A stretch of DNA of 64,000 bases. Source: Planococcus circulans. Its GTDB lineage: Bacteria > Bacillota > Bacilli > Bacillales_A > Planococcaceae. Shown here in pieces: positions 18,225 to 26,996 of this stretch. The stretch is taken from assembly GCF_020023385.1 (NCBI RefSeq), contig NZ_JAIQCL010000006.1, positions 62,001-126,000 on the forward strand, given 5' to 3'. How positions within the stretch are numbered: the first letter of the stretch is position 1; each line of letters opens with the position of its first letter. A program made the translations under genes and the position numbers. The notes beneath the pieces are model-generated. The model was not told where the DNA came from, did not search any database, and saw only the letters and a program-made list of their open reading frames with translations.

Positions 18225-18256
18225 TTCCGAATTGGAGGCAAATCTCTGTCAGTTTT

Positions 18257-18280
18257 ATATATCGATTTTTCTAGATATAT
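18257..18280. promoter_or_regulatory. Second operator-like palindrome upstream of the MFS gene
   Basis: ATATATCGA and TAGATATAT form an imperfect inverted repeat (one mismatch) sharing the ATATCGA half-site of the ArsR promoter operator 390 bp away. It suggests control of the exporter gene by the same regulator. Confidence 0.45.
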
Positions 18281-18366
18281 CTATATTTTAAATTCCAAAC
18301 TTTTGTGAAAGAAGAGTAGGGGAATCCGCACGATAAATAAAAACAGAAGTTGGAGTGAACCGTTTT

Positions 18367-19599
18367 ATGGCTGCACATGTACGTGAAGATCTATTAACGA
18401 CGAAACAAAAAATATTAGCATTTACCTTAACTTTATTGACCTTTGTGATGGGAACCAGCGAGTTTGTCATCGTCGGGTTATTAAGTGAGGTTTCAAGCGA
18501 TTTGAATATCACACTGGCTACAGCAGGTTCGTTGATTTCAGGATTCGCCATCGCTTATGCAATTGGAACCCCCTTATTGACAGCTTACGTCAGCCGTTTC
18601 CCGAAATATCCGTTGATGCTCTTATTCATTTCGATTTTCATCATCGGCAATGTCATCAGTGCATTGTCGGGTTCTTATGAACTGCTGATCTTATCACGTG
18701 TTTTAACAGCTGTTGTCAGCGGAGTGTTGATCGCTTTATCGATGAGTATTGCGAGTGATACCATGCCGGAAGCCAAAAAAGGGGCGATCATCGCCCTTAT
18801 TTTCGCCGGCTTCACCATCGCCAATGTGCTGGGCGTGCCTTTAGGGACGTTCATCGGACAACTCGGCAACTGGCAGCTGACGTTCTGGTTCACAGCGCTC
18901 TTGGGTGTCATCAGTTTGATTATCAGCATATTCATCATTCCGAAACATTTGCCGGTCGAGAAAGCATCCGCCAAAGAGCAATTGAAATTATTGACCAACC
19001 CGCGGATGGTGCTGGCGTTCTTTATTCCGACGTTCGCCATTGCAGGAACTTACACGGTTTATACGTATATCACTCCGATCTTGGAAGAAGGGCTGGGAAT
19101 CCAGACAAAATACATCAGCATCATTCTTTTGGGCTATGGGGCGTTTTCCATCCTCAGCAATGTATTGGCAGGAAAAATTGCCAGCCATAACGGCATCAGC
19201 AAGCTGCGCTTTGTGTTTATCGCACAGGCCATCATCTTAGGGTCGCTGTTCTTCACGATGCAATCGACCATAGCCGGGCTCGTCAGCATCATGTTGATGG
19301 CGGTCATGATCTACGTCATGAATGCGACGATTCAATTATACTTGATGAACCTGGCAGCCGTTTATTTTCCGGCTGCGAAGGATTTCGCTTCTTCACTCAC
19401 ACCTGTAGCCGTGAATATCGGCATCGCACTGGGAGCGACACTTGGCGGATACGTCGTCGCAAACGGCAGCTTGGTCCACTTATCGTGGGTCGGCGGACTG
19501 TGTGCGCTGATCGCATCCGGTTTGGCATTCGTGAGTTATCGTTTAGACCAAAAAGATGAGACGGTGACCAAACCTGCATACCAAGGTTCGAACCTATAA
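18367..19599 (+). CDS. MFS transporter, DHA1-type efflux (PbuE/AraJ-like)
   Basis: A 410-residue protein with 12 predicted hydrophobic helices. The start pattern FVMGTSEFVIVGLL and the motif-C segment GVPLGTFIGQ in helix 5 mark drug:H+ antiporter-1 exporters of the AraJ/PbuE type. Substrate may be a drug or purine; not decidable from sequence. GGAGTGA precedes ATG 18367. Lies directly behind the ArsR-type gene and likely under its control. Confidence 0.85.
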   Translation: MAAHVREDLLTTKQKILAFTLTLLTFVMGTSEFVIVGLLSEVSSDLNITLATAGSLISGFAIAYAIGTPLLTAYVSRFPKYPLMLLFISIFIIGNVISALSGSYELLILSRVLTAVVSGVLIALSMSIASDTMPEAKKGAIIALIFAGFTIANVLGVPLGTFIGQLGNWQLTFWFTALLGVISLIISIFIIPKHLPVEKASAKEQLKLLTNPRMVLAFFIPTFAIAGTYTVYTYITPILEEGLGIQTKYISIILLGYGAFSILSNVLAGKIASHNGISKLRFVFIAQAIILGSLFFTMQSTIAGLVSIMLMAVMIYVMNATIQLYLMNLAAVYFPAAKDFASSLTPVAVNIGIALGATLGGYVVANGSLVHLSWVGGLCALIASGLAFVSYRLDQKDETVTKPAYQGSNL

Positions 19600-19605
19600 T
19601 TCTTA

Positions 19606-19636
19606 AACACTCAGCGGTTAGTTGGGTGTTTTTTTT
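19606..19636 (+). terminator. Terminator of the MFS gene
   Basis: AACACTC / GGGTGTT stem (one wobble) followed by a run of eight T residues. Confidence 0.8.
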
Positions 19637-20360
19637 GCGTTTTCAATAACTTGGAGCGTTCTAAGCAGAATCTATCATTCAATGTAGCTTACGTGATATA
19701 AGAGTGAGACGTTTTTTGGAGAAGGAACGATTGGTTATTCTGTGAAGGACGAATTGCAGCAAGTTCTAGAGATTAATAGTGAATAGCGCCGTACAGTTAA
19801 TGATGGATTGGATGAGCATTTGCTAACGATAAAGATGTTTTTAAAGGAGCTGATGAGCGATGCCAGGCAAGCAAGCTTAACTAGCACTGAATGTTTTTTA
19901 ATCGATGAATTTTGAAACGACAGCGCGTCTAAGATATATTAGTGGATGCAGTAAGTTTTAAGAGATGTATAACGAACGTGAAAACAGCGAAGATGGAAGG
20001 AGAGCCGACAGCAAAAGGCCTCTTTTCTTAAAATTTAATTTAAGTAGACATAATATAAATTATCGGAAGTAACGTCTCATTCAATAAGTATGCTTAAGAC
20101 AGTGAGACGAAACCGATTTTTTCGGTATTTTTGGCGGTTTTGACTCATTTTCCGGTTTTCCGTTTATGGTCTGTTTTTTCGTCCGGTTTATCTAAATCTC
20201 ATCTTTACTCTAAACTTATAGCATCTGCTTGCTGAAGAATTTTTCTAACGACAGGAAAACTCTTCAGCAAGTTTTGTTTTACAAATCCAATCGCAATCCC
20301 GTAAACACAATTCGTATCGATCATGAGCCGAGTTTACGGTTCCTGACGCACAATCCGCTT
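19637..20360. other. About 720 bp without an intact gene; contains a long hairpin
   Basis: No frame here has both a ribosome site and useful length. Two stop-broken stretches (about 19805-19915 and 19905-20030, plus strand) look codon-like, for example a segment reading DEHLLTIKMFLKELMSD, but I cannot assign a family. The motif AGTGAGACGTT near 19702 recurs inverted (AACGTCTCAT) near 20071. At 20228-20271 CTTGCTGAAGA and TCTTCAGCAAG form an 11-bp stem with an inner TTTTC/GAAAA stem and a T-rich tail: a terminator for a vanished plus-strand gene. Confidence 0.5.
20228..20280 (+). terminator. Orphan terminator hairpin
   Basis: Perfect 11-bp outer stem with a shorter inner stem, followed by GTTTTGTTTT. 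No intact plus-strand gene lies upstream within 600 bp, consistent with a decayed gene. Confidence 0.6.
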
Positions 20361-20362
20361 CA

Positions 20363-20749
20363 CTACATCACCAGCAAATTCCACCGGTGTCCGTCCAGAT
20401 CCGCAAATCCTGCGCCGTACAATCCATCTTGCTCTGACGGTTCGGCAAACACGAATCCGCCTGCTTGTTTCACTTTGCTGATCGTCTCATCAAGTTCTTC
20501 TCTAGTACCTACTGAGATTGAAAACAATGCTTCTGTCGACTGATTGGTATCTGCCAACTCATTGAGTGAAAATCGTTTAAATCGCTCCTCCAAAACCAGC
20601 ATAACGTGAACTTGGTGATTACCTACGACCATTCCGATCATTTGGTTGTTTTCTTGTCCCTGGTTCATGATCTCAATGCCGATATTGCTGAAAAACTCAC
20701 TGGATTTACGCAGATCTTTAACGGGTAAATTGATCCAAAGCTCTTTCAC
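20363..20749 (-). CDS. VOC-family protein (glyoxalase/bleomycin-resistance-like)
   Basis: A 128-residue protein that starts KELWINLPVKDLRKSSEFF and ends FADLDGHRWNLLVM, the usual pattern of single-chain VOC proteins of the PhnB/lactoylglutathione-lyase-like group. The GTG start at 20749 has AGAAGGTGA in place. Substrate unknown. Divergent from the GNAT gene with about 300 bp between. Confidence 0.8.
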   Translation of the reverse strand: MKELWINLPVKDLRKSSEFFSNIGIEIMNQGQENNQMIGMVVGNHQVHVMLVLEERFKRFSLNELADTNQSTEALFSISVGTREELDETISKVKQAGGFVFAEPSEQDGLYGAGFADLDGHRWNLLVM

Positions 20750-21054
20750 GGCATTTCACCTTCTTTCTGTGCATGGATTCGAGTGTTTCTTGGCAAAACC
20801 ACTGTCTGATTCCCTCCTTTGCTCCATTATTTACTTAGAGTTTAGCTTAATTTTTAGAATATTCATATCCAAAACCCTCTATTTCCGGCAAAATGAAGAC
20901 CAAATCCCCTCCTGAAGTTGCTGATTTCGCTTCTCCCGTACTTACAGCCCAGCTTTGAAACCATTTCTTGTTTCCAACGTATGTAATTCATGGGACGCGT
21001 TCTAAGCTCAATAAACCATGCAACAGCCACTACTCTGGAAGTTAAGGAGAATTG

Positions 21055-21603
21055 ATGATGAAAAACAACGCAAGAGTCTATTTAAGAGCGATCGAAGATG
21101 AAGACATGGAAAGCATTTACCGCTCTTGCCAAGACGAAGAAACCTTGTATATGACAGGCACCCGCACTTCTTTTACACTCGACAGCATCCGGGAAAGCCA
21201 TCAGCAGTTCAGCCAAGATCCAAGCCGTTATGACTTTGCGATATGTTCAACGGCGACCCACGAAATTATCGGGGATCTGGCCATCCTGGACATTGACCCG
21301 GACAATCACAAAGCCGGCTTTAGAATAGCGCTGCACAGCCGAAATAACTGGAACAAAGGCTTTGGCACTGAAGCAACGCAACTTGCCCTGGCTTTCGCTT
21401 TCGAGGACCTCCAGCTAAACCGCCTGGAATTAGAAGTGTACTCGCATAACGTCCGTGGCATCAAAGCGTATGAAAAAGCAGGATTTAAACAAGAAGGAAC
21501 TTTAAGGCAGTCCCTTTACCTGAACAATAGCTATTCCGACGAAATCCTGATGGCCATGCTCCGGGAGGATTACTGCAGCCAACTACATGCAGGCGTCCGG
21601 TAG
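21055..21603 (+). CDS. GNAT-family N-acetyltransferase (RimJ/RimL type)
   Basis: A 182-residue acetyltransferase. It begins with the ribosomal-protein-acetyltransferase pattern VYLRAIEDEDMESIYR, contains the acetyl-CoA block RNNWNKGFGTEATQLAL and the C-terminal NVRGIKAYEKAGFKQEGTLR. The acceptor is unknown. AAGGAG lies 5 nt from ATG 21055 and 8 nt from ATG 21058, so the true start may be the second ATG. Confidence 0.85.
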   Translation: MMKNNARVYLRAIEDEDMESIYRSCQDEETLYMTGTRTSFTLDSIRESHQQFSQDPSRYDFAICSTATHEIIGDLAILDIDPDNHKAGFRIALHSRNNWNKGFGTEATQLALAFAFEDLQLNRLELEVYSHNVRGIKAYEKAGFKQEGTLRQSLYLNNSYSDEILMAMLREDYCSQLHAGVR

Positions 21604-21654
21604 AAACATAAATAATCTTGTTCCCTGTTCTCTGTACGGGCCTGCAGAAATCAC

Positions 21655-21734
21655 TTCTTATCGATTCTTGTATTTACTCGCTCTTTTTTATCGAAATTTA
21701 CCGGTATTATACAGAATTTCTTATCAATTCTTGT
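21655..21734 (+). promoter_or_regulatory. Long direct repeats upstream of the AraC-type gene
   Basis: TTCTTATCGATTCTTGT (21655-21671) and TTCTTATCAATTCTTGT (21718-21734) differ at one of 17 positions and are 63 bp apart, i.e. about six helical turns. AraC-family proteins bind asymmetric direct-repeat sites, so this looks like its own operator pair. Confidence 0.6.
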
Positions 21735-21768
21735 TAAACTAGAAGAAAAGCAGAAATGAGCGATTCTT

Positions 21769-22575
21769 TTGACTGAAACGATCCATTCCACCTCAGAAAC
21801 GTACCTGTTCCATTCTATCCAGCGTTTTGTAATTCCGCACGGTGAGCCCAGCCATCAGCCGCTCCACCGCCACCCTGACACGGCGGAATTGCTGCTGGTG
21901 ACAGAAGGCTGTGTCCGCTGTAAAATCGGCACGCAATCCTATTCCCTCCCTTCCGGTACGGCTTTATTCGTGCCTTCGGGGTCCTGGCATGAAATGGAGT
22001 ATCCTGCTGTACCAAAGCAAAGGGGATACCGGCTGTCGTTTACTCCGCCTCATTTAAAATCCGCTCTCATGGCTGATGTGCCGCAAGTGATCCATGTTGA
22101 CGACCTTGCCGGAATAATACCGCTGTTTGCACGGCTCCAGCAGGAAAACGCTCAGCCACATCCAGACTCCAGGATCACCCATCACTTGGTCGGATTGATT
22201 TTAGCGCTGTTAGAACGGTCCACAGACACGCAAAACTCCATTGATGGTGAAAAAACAATCCGACTGGTTAAGATTTATATGGAAGAACACCATTGCCGCT
22301 CCCTGTCGCTCGACGACCTTGCCGTACAGTTCGCCATGAACAAGTACCAGCTGGCGCGCCTCTTCAAACAGCATACCGGTATGAGTCCGCTCCAGTACCT
22401 CATCACCTGCCGTATCCATACGGCAAAACAGCTGCTTGCCACAACTGAAACTGCTGTGGCATCTATCGGTTCACGTGTCGGCTACAAAAGTGCTACCCAA
22501 TTCCAAGCAGCCTTCAAGAAAGCGGTCGGCATCACCCCCAGGCTTTACCGGCTCGACTCTACGAAAGAAAGTTAA
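21769..22575 (+). CDS. AraC-family transcriptional regulator with cupin sensor
   Basis: A 268-residue protein: N-terminal cupin-like ligand domain (HRHPDTAELLLVTEGCVRC, then PSGTALFVPSG) and a C-terminal double helix-turn-helix from about 165, ending with SIGSRVGYKSATQFQAAFKK and GITPRLYR. The start is TTG 21769 with only a weak ribosome site; no better one exists. The long direct repeats upstream suggest autoregulation. Its target may be the neighbouring GGDEF-EAL gene or its own promoter. Confidence 0.85.
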   Translation: MTETIHSTSETYLFHSIQRFVIPHGEPSHQPLHRHPDTAELLLVTEGCVRCKIGTQSYSLPSGTALFVPSGSWHEMEYPAVPKQRGYRLSFTPPHLKSALMADVPQVIHVDDLAGIIPLFARLQQENAQPHPDSRITHHLVGLILALLERSTDTQNSIDGEKTIRLVKIYMEEHHCRSLSLDDLAVQFAMNKYQLARLFKQHTGMSPLQYLITCRIHTAKQLLATTETAVASIGSRVGYKSATQFQAAFKKAVGITPRLYRLDSTKES

Positions 22576-22749
22576 AGTCAAAATGACCATATTTTATTTG
22601 TTAAATTAAAAAATAAATGGAAGTTGTTTGAAGGATACGTTATCATACATAACAAGCAGTCATATTATTGCACAGAACGACAGAAAGTTAGCTGTCAGGC
22701 TTCACTAGCTGTAAAACAGTATTTGTTCAACTCAATGGAGGTTCAACTT

Positions 22750-24849
22750 ATGGAATACGATAAAAACAATCTAAAATCCTCCAGTATTGAAAAAATGTCT
22801 TTGTCCAACGATTTACTGTATAAAGATCTCTTTGATGGTATGGTCCACCAAGCACCTATCAGCATGTATATAGTAAGAGGTTTGTCTTTTTCCTACGTCA
22901 ATCAGCATTTCTGTGAATTGATCGGCTATAGCGAAGAAGAGCTGTTGAACGCCAACGTCACGCCCAATACCCTCATCCATCCGGAAGATTTGGCGATTAT
23001 CCAGGCACGGATGCTGAATAGCAATAACTTGGACACCTATGCACGTTACCGTGTTCGAGTCTATAGAAGGGACGGACAGTTGCGCCATATTGAAATACAT
23101 TCGACTAAAAAGCAATGGCAAAATGAAACCATTTTGTGCGGGACCGTTATTGACGTCACAGCCGAAGTCACAGCCAATCTTTTGGTAAAAGAAAACGAAG
23201 ATCGGCTGAACTCCCTATTCGTCCACAATCCGGATGCAGTCTTCACTTTCGATCTGGAGGGGAATTTTAAGACGGCCAATCCGGCATGTGAAACCTTATC
23301 CGGCTATTCAATCTCAGAGATCCTTCAGTTGACGTTCAGCCCGATGATCGTTTCAGAAGACCTGCCCACTGCCCTCCTTCATTTTCGTAACGCCCTGAGC
23401 GGCATTACAGAAACCTATGACGTCGCCATCATCCGAAAAGACGGGAAAAAGCGGAATCTCCTGGTGACCAATTTTCCGATGAAGGCAAACGGCAACATTA
23501 TCGGCGCGTACGGCATTGCCAAAGACATCACCGATGAACTCTACTATAAAAACCTGATGGAAGAACTGGCATTTTTTGATCCGTTGACCCGGCTGCCCAA
23601 CCGCAAATTATTCGAAGACCGGGTCAAACAGGCGATTGAAAACACTGCTGGCGAAAAATGCCAACCTGCCGTGCTTTCTTTGAACTTGGATCGCTTTAAA
23701 TTCATCAATGATTCGTTCGGCCACCAGTTCGGCGATGAATTTTTAAAAGGAATCGCACAACGGCTGTTGGACAGTGTTAATGGATGTGATACCGTGGGAA
23801 GGTTTGCGGGCGATGAATTTGCGGTGCTGCTGCCGAACCTCGATCAACAGGAAGTTTTCCATTTGGCGGAACAGCTCCATGAATCGCTGGCGAAGCCATT
23901 TGAAGCACTCGGCCATGCCGTCGCCATCTCGGCAAGCGTCGGCATCGCGTTCAGCATCGGGCCGGAAGAAACCTCCAATGCACTCATCAAAAAAGCGGAC
24001 GCCGCCATGTACTACACAAAAAAATACAAGACCAATCAGTACACGGTCTATTCCGAAGAACTGGATCATCAATCTGCATACCGGCTGACCATCGAACGAG
24101 AGTTGAAATCGGCCCTCACAAAACAGGAAATGGTGCTGCATTACCAGCCCATCATCCAGTTGAAGAGCGGCAAGCTGAGTGCGATGGAAGCCTTGATCCG
24201 TTGGAACCACCCGGAATTGGGCTTGGTGCCGCCGGATATCTTTATCCCGGTAACCGAAGAAACGGGACAAATCGTCTCCATCGGCCGCTGGGTGCTCCAC
24301 ACTGCCTGCATCCAGAACAAAGCCTGGCAGGACGAAGGCTATCCGCCCATTAAAATCTGCGTCAACATATCCACGATCCAGCTTCAGCAGCCGAATTTCG
24401 TCCAGACGGTAAAAGCGATACTAGAAGAAACTGGATTGGATGCCAAGTGGCTGGAACTGGAAGTGACGGAAAGCATTTTACTGGTGGACACGGACTTGCT
24501 CAAATGCAGCTTAAACAGCTTGAAAGAGCTCGGCGTTTCCATGTCCATTGATGATTTCGGCACCGGCTACACGTCCCTCAGCTACTTGCGTCAGTTTTCC
24601 TTTGACCGGGTAAAGATCGACCGCAGCTTTGTCGAAGACATCAGCAAAAATTTGAATGGCAAAGCCATCACCGCCACCATCATTTCCTTAGCGCATCAAT
24701 TGAACATGAGTGTCGTAGCGGAAGGCATTGAAGAACAAACCCAATTGGCTTTCCTGCAAGGGGAAAATTGCGATGAAGGCCAAGGCTATTATTTCGGCCG
24801 TCCCCTGCCGGCAGAATTGCATAATCTCTCCACTCTATTCAATCAATGA
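22750..24849 (+). CDS. PAS-PAS-GGDEF-EAL cyclic-di-GMP protein
   Basis: A 699-residue cytoplasmic protein. Two PAS sensor domains (about 20-140 and 145-270) precede a GGDEF domain with the signature site AGDEF near residue 353 and an EAL domain with MEALIRW near 480, DDFGTGYTSL, KIDRSF and VVAEGIE. All main EAL metal-binding blocks are present, so phosphodiesterase activity on c-di-GMP is likely; cyclase activity is less certain because the first Gly is Ala, and no RxxD inhibitory site is seen. GGAGG lies 8 nt before ATG 22750; longer frames upstream lack such a site. Confidence 0.9.
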   Translation: MEYDKNNLKSSSIEKMSLSNDLLYKDLFDGMVHQAPISMYIVRGLSFSYVNQHFCELIGYSEEELLNANVTPNTLIHPEDLAIIQARMLNSNNLDTYARYRVRVYRRDGQLRHIEIHSTKKQWQNETILCGTVIDVTAEVTANLLVKENEDRLNSLFVHNPDAVFTFDLEGNFKTANPACETLSGYSISEILQLTFSPMIVSEDLPTALLHFRNALSGITETYDVAIIRKDGKKRNLLVTNFPMKANGNIIGAYGIAKDITDELYYKNLMEELAFFDPLTRLPNRKLFEDRVKQAIENTAGEKCQPAVLSLNLDRFKFINDSFGHQFGDEFLKGIAQRLLDSVNGCDTVGRFAGDEFAVLLPNLDQQEVFHLAEQLHESLAKPFEALGHAVAISASVGIAFSIGPEETSNALIKKADAAMYYTKKYKTNQYTVYSEELDHQSAYRLTIERELKSALTKQEMVLHYQPIIQLKSGKLSAMEALIRWNHPELGLVPPDIFIPVTEETGQIVSIGRWVLHTACIQNKAWQDEGYPPIKICVNISTIQLQQPNFVQTVKAILEETGLDAKWLELEVTESILLVDTDLLKCSLNSLKELGVSMSIDDFGTGYTSLSYLRQFSFDRVKIDRSFVEDISKNLNGKAITATIISLAHQLNMSVVAEGIEEQTQLAFLQGENCDEGQGYYFGRPLPAELHNLSTLFNQ

Positions 24850-24856
24850 ATAACCT

Positions 24857-24891
24857 AAAAAGCGGCCGGTTTTTTCTACCGGCCGCTTTTT
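24857..24891. terminator. Strong terminator, probably bidirectional
   Basis: A perfect 14-bp stem AAAAAGCGGCCGGT / ACCGGCCGCTTTTT between the convergent GGDEF-EAL and pyruvate-oxidase-like genes. Confidence 0.88.
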
Positions 24892-24944
24892 GCGTTGTTC
24901 TGTTTTATTTTTATAATCAGTAGAGATGAAACCTGCCTTCATCA

Positions 24945-26546
24945 TTAAGAAGGCGGTGCACTGTCTTCCACAAAAGCGTCGATGACCACCGGTTTGCGGC
25001 TCGCCTTGGCTTTTGCCAGCGCATCCCGCAGCTCAGTTCTTGTCTTCGCAGTATAGCCTTCCCCTCCGCAGGCATGGGCAAATGCCGCAAAGTCGATGTT
25101 CGCCAGATTGGTCTGTGTCGCCTGATTGCCCATTTCTTCCTGTTCGTGTTCAATGAGCTGGATTTTTTGGTTGTTGAAGATGACTAGAATCATCGGCAAG
25201 TCGTATTTGACTGCCGTGACAAAGTCTTGCATGCCCATCGAAAAGCCCCCATCGCCGAGCAGGGACGCGACTTGCTTGTCGGGATACGCCAGCTTCCCGG
25301 CAATCGCCCCCGGCAACCCGCATCCCATGGTCGCAAGCCACGCCGACACGACGAGCTGCTGCTGGGTCAATTGCAGGTAGCGCGCTGCCCACAGCGTTAC
25401 ACTGCCGACATCGAGTGACACCACCGCGTCGCGCTCCAAAATGGACTGCACTTCCGCAATGACGTGCTGCGGCTGCAGCTGGTCCGTTTCCTGCGCCATA
25501 TCCTTTTGGAGGGTTTCGTGCCACTGTGCACGTTTTTCCTGATACTTCAAGAGGAAAGCGTCTTCTTTCTCCCCTAAATGGCCGGTCAGCCAGGCAGCAG
25601 CCGGTGCCAGTTCCCCGACCAGTCCCACCAGCACCGGGTAATACTTGCCGATGACTTTCGGATCGACATCGATTTGAATGGCCGGTGCGTCGTCAGGCAA
25701 ATACTCCCGGTACGGAAACGCGGTGCCCGCCAGTATCAACAGATCCGCTTCTTTCATGGCTTCTTCAGCTGGATCGGTGCCGAGCTGCCCCAATTGGCCC
25801 AAGTTATGTGGATGGTCGTCTGGAATAATGCCTTTCGCCGGAAAAGAGGCGATCACGGGCGCTTTCAGCTTTTCTGCAAACGCCAGAACTTCCGAGGTGC
25901 CGCCGGCTGCGCCTTTGCCGGCCAAAATGACCGGTTTTTTCGCGGCCTGCAGCAACTTCAACGCGTCCTGCAGGTCTTCTTCATGCGCCCGGATGTTCGG
26001 TGCGGCATAGGCAGGTGAAGTCAGTTCTTTATCGCGCTTGATTTTGGTGCCGAACAGATCATCCGAGACGATCAGCACCGCCGGCCCTTTTTCGGCATAA
26101 GCCGTCCGGATGGCCTGATTCAGCATGTCGGGCAACTGTTCCGCCGTTTGGACGCGGCGGTTGTAGACGGCAACTTCCTCAAACAGCGACTCCATCTTCA
26201 GTTCCTGGAAGCTGTCCGTTCCAACCAGCTCGCTGCTGACCTGCCCGACGATCGCCAGGACGGGAGTCTTGTCTTTTTGTGCATCATACAAGCCATTTTG
26301 AAGATGCACCGCTCCAGGACCCGCAATCGACAAACAGATGCCGATCTTGCCGGTCAATTTCGAATAGGCGGACGCTGCAAGCGCTCCGGTTTCTTCGTGG
26401 CGGATTTGAATAAAGCGGATCACTTCATCTTTTCGCAGCTCTTCCATGAATTCATTGATGGAGTCGCCCGGCATCCCGTAGATATGGTCCACTTTCCATT
26501 CTTTCAGCAGTTCAACGACATAACTTCCAGCTGTCCTGTCAAACAT
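24945..26546 (-). CDS. Thiamine-pyrophosphate enzyme, pyruvate oxidase-like (YdaP type)
   Basis: A 533-residue ThDP enzyme with the three usual domains. The N-terminal PYR domain has the catalytic Glu in RHEETGAL; the middle FAD/structural domain spans about 190-330; the C-terminal PP domain has the cofactor motif GDGGFSMGMQDF...IFNN. Order and length fit pyruvate oxidase (PoxB/YdaP), which turns pyruvate into acetate or acetyl phosphate with CO2. The inner ATG at 26546 is preferred over 26552, because GAGGG then lies six nt upstream. Confidence 0.85.
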   Translation of the reverse strand: MFDRTAGSYVVELLKEWKVDHIYGMPGDSINEFMEELRKDEVIRFIQIRHEETGALAASAYSKLTGKIGICLSIAGPGAVHLQNGLYDAQKDKTPVLAIVGQVSSELVGTDSFQELKMESLFEEVAVYNRRVQTAEQLPDMLNQAIRTAYAEKGPAVLIVSDDLFGTKIKRDKELTSPAYAAPNIRAHEEDLQDALKLLQAAKKPVILAGKGAAGGTSEVLAFAEKLKAPVIASFPAKGIIPDDHPHNLGQLGQLGTDPAEEAMKEADLLILAGTAFPYREYLPDDAPAIQIDVDPKVIGKYYPVLVGLVGELAPAAAWLTGHLGEKEDAFLLKYQEKRAQWHETLQKDMAQETDQLQPQHVIAEVQSILERDAVVSLDVGSVTLWAARYLQLTQQQLVVSAWLATMGCGLPGAIAGKLAYPDKQVASLLGDGGFSMGMQDFVTAVKYDLPMILVIFNNQKIQLIEHEQEEMGNQATQTNLANIDFAAFAHACGGEGYTAKTRTELRDALAKAKASRKPVVIDAFVEDSAPPS

Positions 26547-26638
26547 GGACATCCCTCACTTTCAAAAAGTTAGGCATAAGCCCTTATCTCTTGCTCATAC
26601 CTCCAGCCGGTGAGTGTTAAACGTTTGGCAATAAAAAA

Positions 26639-26674
26639 AGAGCCCATTGCCGCAGGCAGCGGCAAAAAAGCTCT
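26639..26674 (-). terminator. Terminator of the small membrane-protein gene
   Basis: On the minus strand AGAGC and TTGCCGC pair with GCGGCAA and GCTCT, followed by seven T residues; it separates this gene from the pyruvate-oxidase-like gene downstream. Confidence 0.8.
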
Positions 26675-26678
26675 GTTC

Positions 26679-26948
26679 TTAGCTGGAATCCTTCTTATAA
26701 TCCCGGTAAAACCGTTCTTCCCGCCTTTTATCGACCCAGCTCCAGATAGAATAGATGACTGCCGCAATACCGACGACCAGCAATGAGGCATAAAATACGA
26801 AGTCGAAATCCATCTCCCGGACCACGACTTCGTCGACGCCGGCCAAATTCAACTGGCTGTAGGTGATGCTTTCATAGCCGATCCACCAAAATGCCAAAGG
26901 CAAGCCGGCCAACAGCCCACCGATCAATGAACCCAAAAATTTTCTCAT
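26679..26948 (-). CDS. Small membrane protein (89 aa)
   Basis: Two hydrophobic segments (about 5-25 and 50-70) flank an acidic loop VDEVVVREMDFDF; the C-terminal tail is strongly charged (DKRREERFYRDYKKDSS). AGGGGGAAAAGG precedes the ATG. I do not recognise the family. It lies just after the PaaK-like ligase gene on the same strand and may be in its operon. Confidence 0.65.
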   Translation of the reverse strand: MRKFLGSLIGGLLAGLPLAFWWIGYESITYSQLNLAGVDEVVVREMDFDFVFYASLLVVGIAAVIYSIWSWVDKRREERFYRDYKKDSS

Positions 26949-26996
26949 GAACCTTTTCCCCCTTTTCAGCAGTCAACCGATCTCTTGGCATTTCGG

